The notes under the pieces were generated by a model. The model was not told the origin of the DNA. It did no database searches and saw nothing but the letters and a program-made list of their open reading frames with translations. A DNA stretch of 64,000 bases from Asterella californica (taxonomy: Eukaryota; Streptophyta; Marchantiopsida; Marchantiales; Aytoniaceae): positions 28,891,501 to 28,955,500 of the forward strand of contig JAYKYS010000001.1 in the NCBI GenBank assembly GCA_036924285.1, given 5' to 3'. Below, in pieces: positions 55,260 to 64,000 of this stretch (the stretch's first letter is position 1; each line of letters begins with the position of its first letter). Position numbers and translations under genes: made by a program.

Positions 55260-55445
55260 AAAATATCCATGCGTTTAATTTAATATCTAACTCTTTCGGC
55301 GTTAATGTATTAATGATTAATATATTTTGTATTAATGATTATAGCTTCCTGGACTTGTACTTTCTGAAGCGCGGAAATTGACTCAAGACTTATGGTTTAT
55401 CTCTTCGTCTCTCGCTGTTTTCAAGCATGGGCTAACAACTAATAT
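55260..55445 (-). repeat. hairpin-bearing repeat family, copy D (degraded hairpin)
   Basis: TTTAATTTAATATCTAACTCTTTCGG, then GGACTTGTACTTTCTGAAGC and CTTATGGTTTATC; order as in copy C. The right arm of the hairpin is lost. Confidence 0.5.
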
Positions 55446-57339
55446 TTATAAAAAAGTATTGATTATTTTTATCTACTTGATATTTTTGTTAACAATGCAT
55501 ATTTATTGTTATGCTATTCGCACAGTAATATTAATAGTTATGCTATGTTGCTATTATTATATTAATAGTTATGCTATTCGCACAGTAAGTGCACGGATTA
55601 CTCGGATAAAATGAATGAAGCATTCGCGCGTCGATAACTTTTATGGAACTTTGCGAGACGAATAGAGCCATGACTCATCTCTTCGTGCACTGCTGTCCTT
55701 TCCATTATGTCGTTAGTTTTATTTTTCTCATTTCGTTTTGATCACATAAACAACAAGAGTGAACATGCCAGTCCTTTTATTAGAAAATAAACCTCTGAAG
55801 ACTTGAAAATGAAAACGCATGTTGTCACTTCATCAATATCAGCATGAGATCGACGATTAACTAAACTGAACAATCAAAACACTTCAAACTTTTTTTCTCA
55901 AATCATCACCAGAAGAAATCTAAATATTGATTCCAGAAGAAAGAAACTGCTAAGAGTAGAGGCTGTTTCAGTTGAACTCATTTTGGCTTTTGGTTTTACC
56001 ATTTCGCGCATAAGTGACTTAATTAATTTGACCTTTTGCGCATTCCCGAAATAATATAGGTCAGAATTCTCGCATCCAAATAATTAATTACTGTGCGAAT
56101 ATCTAAATCATTAGGTACTGGATTTCTGGCTGTTAACAATGGTGAAACTGCCAGAGAAGTGGACCTGAAACGTATTTCTTGATTGGCAAGGGGGTTCGTA
56201 GATGGAGAATGTAAAAGGGTGGATCCCGTTTATAAGGTTAAAGTAAACAGTTTGTTAGGAGGAGATGTTTTGCTTCCTTAAAATAAAATACACACTTAGA
56301 GCCTCTTCCCCACTATGTTTTCACTATATGTTATCGCGTAGCTATATGTAGATTGTGAAAACAGAAAAGGAGGAGGGAATTTTCTATCGTGTAGCAAAAC
56401 GGATGGAGTTTGTAGTGAAAACCGGAAAATGAAAAAAGGTAGCGAGAACGAAAGAGAGAAGTCTTTATGAAAACCGGAAAAGAGAAAAAAAGAAAAGATA
56501 GACCCAGAAAATAACTAACGCATAGCCCCGCAATTCTATTGAAAGAGTATCTCCTTCTTGTCATGTTACTGGCCAGGTCCGGTAATAAGCTTCCTTTCCG
56601 ACTGTGAAGTAATACTATGATTTTTCATTATCTTTCTGCCGAATCTTATCTTCCGCTAATCTTATATCATATATTATTGGTTTCTACTCTTCCCTAGCTT
56701 TACGAGTTTTTCCGTTAGTAAAGTTATTATTAGATCCGCACTTTTTAAATGTACGCCACTTAGAGATTACTATTACTTTACGTCAATAAATCACAAAAGG
56801 TATTCTCACAATCGGAAGACAGTGTACAATAGATCGCAAGTGGGGATATTCTTTTGGCCATAGCGTGATGAGAACTCTAGGTCGGACAAGCGAGATAGTG
56901 AATAACCTGAAAAGTGGGAAGAGGCACTTACTTCTGTTGTTGAACATAGGAAGATCGTTACTTTTCGTTCTGCTGTCATGTTGAAATGGTCTTGAAACTC
57001 TGATGAAAGAGTTCAGCACCTGGAGCAGCACTGTTTCCGTCTTCTGTGTGGCTTGTCCACGGAAATGTATCCACCTGGAACGCTTATGCTGCTCTGTGGG
57101 ACAATTGGTACCTGGGCCAGTATGAACACAAGGACTAATTCCGATTAATTATACGCTGATTGGTGGCATATTGTGGAGAAGGTGCAGAAGGAAGTCGGGC
57201 ACAGGGTGAGCTGCAGAAATCTTCAGAGCAAAAGCCCCGCTGATCATCTTTACTCTGGAAGAGAGAGGTTTCTGCTCTGGCTTTCAGGGACTTGCCGGCA
57301 CTTGACTTGCCTCAAGTGATTGAAACAGGATCCTCTTGA

Positions 57340-57411
57340 GTCCCGAGTTTAAAGGGTATTATAGTACTTGGGGTGGATTCGGAACCTGTAGAGGCTCACC
57401 GCTTCATTCTG
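57340..57411 (+). pseudogene. BTB/POZ-like exon relic
   Basis: After a TGA, the frame reads IIVLGVDSEPVEAHRFIL and ends at a donor-like CTG|GTATAT. This matches the start of a BTB fold and the exon end of the minus-strand BTB gene (DNVPVYAHRFIM|GTAATA). No following BTB exon is found downstream, so it is probably a fragment. Confidence 0.35.
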
Positions 57412-57720
57412 GTATATGAAAGGTTACTTGGATGGCTGTTGCTCATAACTTTCCATCATGGATAGCATATGATTATAGTTGAAACTTACCCGATCCCCAC
57501 TGATTCTTCTCCGCTTTCTTCACTGATTTCTGGTTAATCTAGCTTCTGCGAGAGCTAGCGTGGCTCATACACCATGGGACGTTTCGGTTGTGTCGCTAGA
57601 TCTTTCGCTCGTCCTCGTTCTGTGCCCTGGGTTCTCGGTAACAATCCAGTGCATGCCTGAAGATTTTGTCGCTAAGAACTGAACGTTTACCAGCTCGTCC
57701 AGCTCTCACAGTTACTTGGT

Positions 57721-57850
57721 TAACCATCGACAGATGTTTGCTACTGTCTTCGGACCTCATCTAGATTTGCCAGTGTTTTCGACCAGCTGTCGCTCATACT
57801 TGATAAACCATCGACGGAGTTTGCTACTGTCTCCGGACGTCATCTAGCTT
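57721..57850 (+). repeat. direct repeat pair of ~48 bp
   Basis: AACCATCGAC.GA.TTTGCTACTGTCT.CGGAC.TCATCTAG occurs at 57722-57763 and 57806-57846. Confidence 0.85.
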
Positions 57851-58162
57851 TGAGGTTTTTCCCTTCGGCTATTATTTGGGTCCAAGATAACGTTGATCTT
57901 GTCTTTCTCGAGCGCCGAGAGCTGCTAGAAGAAACACCTATTCACTCCCGTCATCAAATCCGTGCGCACCGTGTTTGAGAGTTCGGCTCACTAGCAGGAG
58001 TATTGACCATCATAGATCTGACTGCTATTTATACTTCGTCGTTAAGTCCTGTTTTCGGTTTTCTGAATATACTACGGGCTGGCAAGTCTGTCTGTTTCGA
58101 GAGCCTGTTTGACGATGATACGCAAGAATTGAAAACCGGAGTTTGTCATAATCGCTGACGCG

Positions 58163-58606
58163 TTTCCTCCAGTTTTTGGGGTCGATGGTCAACTTCTGGT
58201 ACACCGCAGTAAAAAGATACACTCTGGCACTCTGGCAGATACAGAGTCCAATAAGTCCTTACAAGTAAGTTCGCTATTTGGGCCCCAATTTGGTCCGAAA
58301 CCTACACTGTCTTAACTCCTCATCGTTCTGGTCCACTTGCTTATAAGTCAAGACTGATTATGCTGATCTGCATGTGACGGTCGCTTTTCCTCCAGTTTTT
58401 GGGGTCGATGGTCAACTTCTGGTACACAGCAGAAAAAAGATACACTCTGGCACTCTGGCAGATACAGAGTCCAAGAAGTCCTTACCAGTAAGTTCGATAT
58501 TTGGGCCCCAATGTGGTCCGAAACCTAAGCTGTCTGAACTCCTCATTGTTCTGGTCCACTTGCTTACAAGTCAAGACTGAGTATGCTGATTTGCATGTGA
58601 CGGTCC
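58163..58606 (+). repeat. tandem duplication, 223-bp unit
   Basis: 58163-58385 and 58386-58606 are about 94% identical, starting TTTCCTCCAGTTTTTGGGGTCG. Each copy is open for a peptide FPPVFGVDGQLLVH..KKIHSGTLADTES ending next to a GTAAGTTCG donor-like site, so a duplicated exon is possible. Confidence 0.88.
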
Positions 58607-59053
58607 TGACTCATAACTGGAAATCGTTGATACACGTCAGACGTACTTGGTTTTTCTACTTCACCTGATGAACGTCGAGAAGTATCGAATGGCGGTCCAG
58701 ACCTGGAAACTATCACCTTTTATCCTATTAAGTAGACTGACAGACTCTCCAGAAGAGGAAGTCATGGGAAAAGCTAATGGCTAAACTGCAAGCAGACCCA
58801 ACGGGGATCTCGCTCAACATCAACAAGCAGTAATTCTTCAGAAGCATAGCTCGTTAGTATACGAGGAAAACATATATGATAAGGCCATCAATAGCTTCAC
58901 ATGAATGGTCCATGATAATAGTTATACCACCAAAGTTGATTGCAGCAGTAAAATCCCCTGTCTCTCACTTGAACGAGCACCGTTCGCAGTGACGTAACTT
59001 ATATACACTTCCATTAAAACACGTTCAGAAGACACAATACCTGATAGCTGATG

Positions 59054-60954
59054 TCAAGATTGCTTAGGCAATTCCCAGAGGGATTGGCCTTTTTGGAAGG
59101 AGAAGCCAAATGATCCTGGAACTATTTGCTTTCTGATAATAGGAAATATTGTCTCAAAGTTATCTTTTACATATTTACTGGCCTCTGTCTCTAGCTTCTT
59201 TGACCCGTACATAGAGGCAAGCCACAATCTTAAACATATGTTGTTTGTAGTGAATCCCCTCGAAAGTTCATCTTCAGAGACTACCTTGAGTTCAGGAATA
59301 TCATACTTGTGAGCAACCTTCAGGACTTCCTCAGCGGGTGCCGTCAAGGAAAAAGCGATTTCTGCGGTGTAACAGAAGTTGACCATAGCTCGCAACACTG
59401 GAGCAGTGAAATCAACGATCTTAACGACTCCTGTCTCCTTCTCCTCCATCTCCGTTTCGAACATCTTCTTGAATACGGGCGACTTGCCAGACTGCTCGGA
59501 AAGAAAGACAAAGATCACTTGAAAGAGTTAGTTGTACTCCAGAGAAACCAACATTCAGCTGATACAAGACTAGGCTAAACTGGCTGCTGACGAATTACTG
59601 GTACCAGATCGAAGTATCTTGGAACTGTTGGAGTTAGTCCACAAGGAGCTAGTTGACTAGACGTGCTGTAACACTTCCCTTACGGAACAAAACTCCAAAA
59701 CACATACATATCCGCAATCTCGACTCTAAGCCTTCATCCTGTGAAAGCAAGCTTGCTCTGTAACAGCAGTGATGATTTTGGATCTTAGACACGCAGCTTG
59801 CTATACAGCCTTCCGTCAGCACCAAGAATAAGATCATCCCTAAGAACTGTCTCCCGCAATGCACGACCGCATGAAACACTCAAAAAATGTCACACACCGT
59901 TACCCTCTTCCATAGTTATTTTTTCAAACGCTAGTGTAGCAGGATGATCAGCAAAACATGTGCGAAAGTTGGGCATTCTTTCAATCTCAAGTTCAGCTTT
60001 CTCTTCTTTCCGTGCTAAGAAGGTGAGAAGCATGCGGCTAGGTGGTTCACGTTGTCAGCGTGAACGAGAATCAGCACCTATGGTACGGCTGTACAAAAAA
60101 TCGATGCTCATCACATATTCTAACAACCACAAACGCTCTAAATGTGAGATGTAAAGTAGGACTTGACGATATTTGCCTGGTTTCTAAACCGAGGCCGAAG
60201 GCCCCGAAGGGAAAGTTGGACCCAGCAATATCTACTAAAATGGTAATAGGTACGTTGAGGGCCTTAAGGGGCTAATCCCTAACAAAACTGGGAGTGAGTG
60301 ACTCCCGAGGGCAAGCTGTTTGAATAGGCAAACGCTGTTTGTGGTTTCTGATACAAGCTTCGATGGCCTTCAGCCGGAGGAGCTCATGAAAAAGCAAAGG
60401 CCTTCTCAGCCCACCGTCGAGCGGGATGGGCTCAGATATCCTCGTTTCCTTTCTTTATCACTTTTCAAAAGAAAATAGCAGGGCTACGCGCCTGGCGCGG
60501 CTGATTCTCTATAACAGTTTTACGTAAAGCGGGACTTGACCATAACAGTTCTACGTAAAGCCTGCCCAGCAATCTCACCGACAATACCGAACCATGACGC
60601 GGGAGCAACGCGTGCGAGAAAGTTTGAACAGTAAGAAACGTCAAGTATTACCATTATAAATCGATGCGCATAAACAGGAACGTTGTCGCTGCCCATCAAC
60701 TTCAAATCTCCCCGGAAAGAATCGCTCATAGGACCCGGCTCGAAGGACTGCAGAAACTTCAACTTTGCTTTGAGCTCCGCATTCATGCTTGCTGCACCCC
60801 GTCGCTCTTGACAGAATTTGCACGGGTGGGTGTAGACACAGTCCAAACGTGTGCACGAAGTCGAAGAAGAAGTGCTGCAATAAGGATAGGAGTGAGCAAA
60901 GCCAGCCATGAGGGGCCTCTGGTATTTGCGTAGAAGGAAACACCGTCTCGACAA
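59054..60954 (-). CDS. BTB/POZ domain protein (two exons)
   Basis: Exon 1 is 60954-60652 (an inner ATG at 60786 is a possible start) and ends AHRFIM|GTAATA. Exon 2 is 59491-59054, after GAGCAG|TCTGG. The join gives the BTB core in frame, phase 0: DLKLMGSDNVPVYAHRFIM, then SPVFKKMFETEMEE, IVDFTAPVLRAMVNFCYTAE, VLKVAHKYDIPELK, then a BACK-like helical end to the stop. Upstream of the inner ATG the frame reads CVYTHPCKFCQERRG, a possible Cys-rich N-terminus. Such plant BTB proteins usually serve as CUL3 ubiquitin-ligase adaptors. No second recognition domain (such as MATH) is visible. Confidence 0.78.
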
Positions 60955-62976
60955 GCAGAAATGAAAATCAGAAGACAGGTCGACGCGCCATAAAAGTGCC
61001 GACAGCCTTTGGCACTAGACCCGAGCAAGCTTCTTCTCTAAGAAACCACTGTGACTGAGGGAAAGAGCTCTCGCGGTTCAAGCGTTTCGGTTTATAAGAG
61101 TCTCCTCACTGCGGACAATGTCCGGAGTGGGAGTGCTCATCGCGATCAACAGGCCTGTTCCTGACGCCAAGAGTCCAGGCGGGAGAGTTCAGACTGTCAT
61201 TCTGCCCAAGCATTCTAACAAAATGTATTTTAAACAAGTCCAGACTCCAGACTCAACAGGGTTTCGGCGTAGAGAGCCTTACACATGTCAGCAGCTCCTT
61301 GTCTATCCCGCAATGGAGCAACTTTGCGTCCATTGTACTTGGCATCAGACAGAATATTCACTCTTTGCCGGCAAGATTTCTGAGCGGCGATATTGGCATG
61401 ACGGGAGTGATTAGGTTATACGCAACCGAGAGCCTGAGGAAATTCGACTCTCGACGTGTACGTCATGGACGTAGTTGGAGCAACGCGGTCGGATGGAGAG
61501 GGAGTTCACAGTTCAGGGCAATCTGCTGTGACTACTGACTGGCGAGATGGCAGGGACAGTGACACTGACAAAGCGTGCAGACGTGCACGAGAAGAGCGCT
61601 TCCAACAGATACAAATGAGTTGTTCTCTGCGTTTTATAGAAACATTTAGTTTAATAGTAATCCGGAATCACAACTCCGACCAGAGAACACGAACGGATCA
61701 GAGTTATCACCTTAGGGGGAGAAACACGCGACGCAATGAATAGGGTCGTCTTTATCACCTTAGAGGTACTCGCACCAATTCACCCTTGCCGCATGTTAGA
61801 AAATCGTCTTCGCGGTATCAAGCATTTCGGACTTGAATTTGACCTGCAAATCTACAACTAAAGCATGAACCTGAGCTGCATGAGGAGTATCTACGTTCAT
61901 AACCTTTGTCGCGTCCCACTTATTCCCTTCAAGTTACAGTCTGAATGTCATCTGCAACTAGTTCCACCCAGCAGTGCCCATGCTGAGACCTGTCATCGAT
62001 GTGAAGAAGACCTTTCTTTGGTACAGGTCTGGATAAAACCCGCTCCCTTGTGGATTCCAGTGCCACCGAGCCCGGCAGTGCCCATGCTGAGCAAATGTTT
62101 ACATGTTCTGACGAAGAGCTTTCTTGGTTACAGGTCTGGATAACCTGCTCCTTGTGGACTTCCGAGTGCCAGCTAGAGCTAGTTCATATTCTTATCTTTG
62201 AGGTCTAATATAATCTGGAAGCTGACAGGGATAACAGTTGTAAGTAGTTGAATGGTTTCCTTCGATATGCTGGACTCGTTCTTGAACTTTAGACCTTCTA
62301 ATCATCTCCGGATGTACGGCTTGTTTCCTTGAAGTAGCGACATAAACACTCTTCAACTTCAGTTCACAGCTCAAGGCATACACAATGGCCGGGCCACGAA
62401 GCCACTATCTTGGATTCTGTAATGATGCAAAAGATTATACAACTGAACGGAAACTCAGCCTTTCGTCTCGTCCAAACTTTGCTTTCATCTAATACCAGAT
62501 GTTAATTTCCTGGAGACGCGGAAGGCAACAATGATCTCATGATGCCGCTGCCACTATCGATTCTCGCAGTGCCAACCTGTGCTTGCCCTCGCTGCGTTTA
62601 TCCAGATTCCCACTGATACAGCAATCTGCTATCGTCTTTTTGAATCATGAACCAGGAGCAGTATACCACTTCAACCACTAACCGGTATCAAGAGGATGAG
62701 TCTCTTAATCCAGTCAGCGAAAACGAAATTCTCCCTCGCATGAATGTGGAGTTGCCGAAGGCACAGTAGTTCGTTCCAAAATACAGGGTGCACCCTAGAA
62801 CACTGTTCCCATGAGATGCAAGCTGCAATTTACGGTCCTGGTCCCAAATTTCACTCTGACTTTTCAAGATCAGCACTCGATTTCACTGTTTCCACGATCA
62901 TGAAACCTTGGACTTCATACCCTGCACACTTGACGTCTGACCCCATCCCTCCTTGAAACACTCCATTGCAAAACTA
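60955..62976. other. intergenic region, no supported gene
   Basis: Short frames (61118-61414, 61456-61743, 61865-62143) have no recognisable domain. Contains the tandem repeat at about 61973-62172. Confidence 0.45.
61973..62172 (+). repeat. tandem repeat, ~105-bp unit, about two copies
   Basis: AGTGCCCATGCTGAG..GAAGA.CTTTCTT.GT.ACAGGTCTGGATAA..CTCC.TTGTGGA.TTCC..GTGCCA occurs from 61973 and again from about 62081. Confidence 0.85.
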
Positions 62977-64000
62977 TCAGAGGCACAACAGTGCGTAGAA
63001 CAGTAACGGCATAAAAGCATTGTCCAACTGCAAAGTGTATGCCTCTAGTGCGCCAGCCCCAGCCACTGCAGCTACCAGGGAGAGAGAGCCTTTCACTCCT
63101 CCAGGTCTTGCACTTGAAGGGAGCATTAATATAACTAACACAACAGAAACCAGCAGGGCGCCTATGCCTGCCAAAGTGCCTTCTAAAGTCTTTTTGCTAT
63201 TTGGGCTCACCCGTACCGACCCATAGTTGAAACCTATGACAGAAGCTAAGGTGTCCAGGACGCCAAGGCTTAAGATTCCAGCATATGCAGCTAAAGGTCG
63301 ATCTCCAGGTCCAGAATTCAGCCAAACAGGCAAGGCACACCCAAGTAGCAGAGAGAAATGGCTTATAATAAGGGAATCCGAGTCACGGTGGTCTGTAAAC
63401 GCTGTCATGAAACGTTCAATCAAGTCACCACATGGAGGCAACTTCCCTACCCTCATCATCTCTACAACGAGGAAGCCAGCAAAAGCAACGCCGAAAGCTA
63501 ACTGTAAAAATTTGGGTTCCAAAACAAGTGCCGGTACGAACATGAAGACGATCATTACATGGTAGTACTTGCGCAAAAGAATCTTCGGTACCATCTTCTG
63601 AGAGGAAATGCGGTACAGGTGCGGTAAAGGCGTGCAGATTATGACGACCCAGTATACACAAAATAGTAACCTTGGAACAGGTCGCCAAATTACAAACTGC
63701 AGTGACCAAAGGACAGGATTGATTCGAACGCCAGCGACAAAGCCCACCCATGAGGGAACAGCAACAAACACTACCAAAAGGACTAGAAGGTAGAATGATC
63801 CAGCTCTGTAGTTTATATTCTTATCTTTCCGGCTCTGCTTTTGAACGATATCGTGATCCTCGGGGTGCCCAAAACCTGAAAGCTGGATAAGATTTAGGAG
63901 TTTCATCGAGAGGGGGATGACAAGTATCCCCAAAATAAGTCCCTGTAACAAGGCACTGATTATGTCTTGGTCCAGAGGTTTTCGATCAAAGACTTCTGAA
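62977..64000 (-). CDS. DOLK: dolichol kinase, C-terminal part (runs off the window)
   Basis: Multi-pass membrane enzyme of the ER that phosphorylates dolichol with CTP to supply lipid carrier for N-glycosylation. The frame is open to 64000, so the N-terminus lies outside. Visible: many hydrophobic helices (for example FYLLVLLVVFVAVPSWVGF), RKYYHVMIVFMFVPALVLEP, LPPCGDLIERFMTAFTDHRD, DSLIISHFSLLLGCALPVW, AAYAGILSLGVLDTLASVIG, FNYGSVRVSPNSKKTLEGTL and AGIGALL. These are the CTP-binding and catalytic blocks of the DOLK/SEC59 family. LDT stands where GDT is usual. No intron is needed in this 1-kb stretch. Confidence 0.9.
   Translation of the reverse strand, partial: SEVFDRKPLDQDIISALLQGLILGILVIPLSMKLLNLIQLSGFGHPEDHDIVQKQSRKDKNINYRAGSFYLLVLLVVFVAVPSWVGFVAGVRINPVLWSLQFVIWRPVPRLLFCVYWVVIICTPLPHLYRISSQKMVPKILLRKYYHVMIVFMFVPALVLEPKFLQLAFGVAFAGFLVVEMMRVGKLPPCGDLIERFMTAFTDHRDSDSLIISHFSLLLGCALPVWLNSGPGDRPLAAYAGILSLGVLDTLASVIGFNYGSVRVSPNSKKTLEGTLAGIGALLVSVVLVILMLPSSARPGGVKGSLSLVAAVAGAGALEAYTLQLDNAFMPLLFYALLCL

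Larger units (their letters stand above)
50645..57330. other. long AT-rich intergenic region
   Basis: No credible gene. Holds two reverse-orientation copies of the hairpin repeat family, a perfect inverted repeat, an AT microsatellite, and a palindrome-rich stretch near 53600-53715 built on CAATCATTCGG. A/G-rich tracts near 56350-56510. Confidence 0.55.

Noticed and set aside
61118..61414. 98-codon plus-strand frame
   Set aside because: No recognisable domain and no supporting context.

Overview
The window is nuclear DNA of a eukaryote, most likely a streptophyte (a land plant, perhaps an early-diverging lineage, or a close algal relative). The reasons are: genes broken by GT-AG introns, long AT-rich non-coding stretches, plant-type nucleolin RRMs, a divergent NAC-type DNA-binding domain, an RNA polymerase RPB3-type subunit, a dolichol kinase, and Ty3/gypsy and non-LTR retroelements. 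I cannot name the species.

Layout. 1-2050: a Lys/Arg/Ser-rich nuclear-type protein gene with a long leader. 2.4-5.25 kb: non-coding DNA with perfect palindromes and one copy of a hairpin-bearing repeat. 5.5-17.25 kb: nested transposons. A decayed non-LTR retrotransposon (N-terminal C2H2 finger, RT, C-terminal Cys/His motif and restriction-like endonuclease) is split by a Ty3/gypsy-type element (7490-15928). The insertion has a 4-bp target duplication, and taking the element out restores the host reading frame. The 5' LTR is followed by 217 bp of the target element instead of a primer-binding site, so the structure has been rearranged. 17263-19141: a foldback-type element with ~168-bp terminal inverted repeats around a tandem array of short hairpins. 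20.3-23.0 kb: minus-strand genes for a divergent NAC-domain protein and a Cys/His-rich repeat protein. 23-32.8 kb: mostly non-coding, with repeats and a 5'-truncated copy of the non-LTR element.

32.8-47.3 kb is the centrepiece. A four-exon RPB3-type RNA polymerase subunit gene is followed after only 183 bp by a 34-exon gene that I can assemble into one continuous frame of 1,755 codons. It encodes 16 consecutive nucleolin-like RRM domains joined by Gly-rich RGD/RGRGD linkers. Every RRM is cut by introns at the same two places, phase 0 after RNP2 and phase 2 inside the Gly codon of RNP1. The gene therefore appears to have grown by repeated duplication of one frame-preserving two-exon cassette. 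I know of no described protein with this many RRMs.

48.5-50.6 kb: an intronless 704-residue protein I do not recognise. 50.6-57.3 kb: AT-rich non-coding DNA with more repeat copies. 57.3-58.6 kb: a BTB-like exon relic and tandem duplications. 59.05-60.95 kb: a two-exon BTB/POZ gene (minus). 62977-64000: the 3' part of a dolichol kinase gene (minus) running off the window. The genes do not form one pathway; RPB3 and the multi-RRM protein both concern RNA but no functional link is shown.
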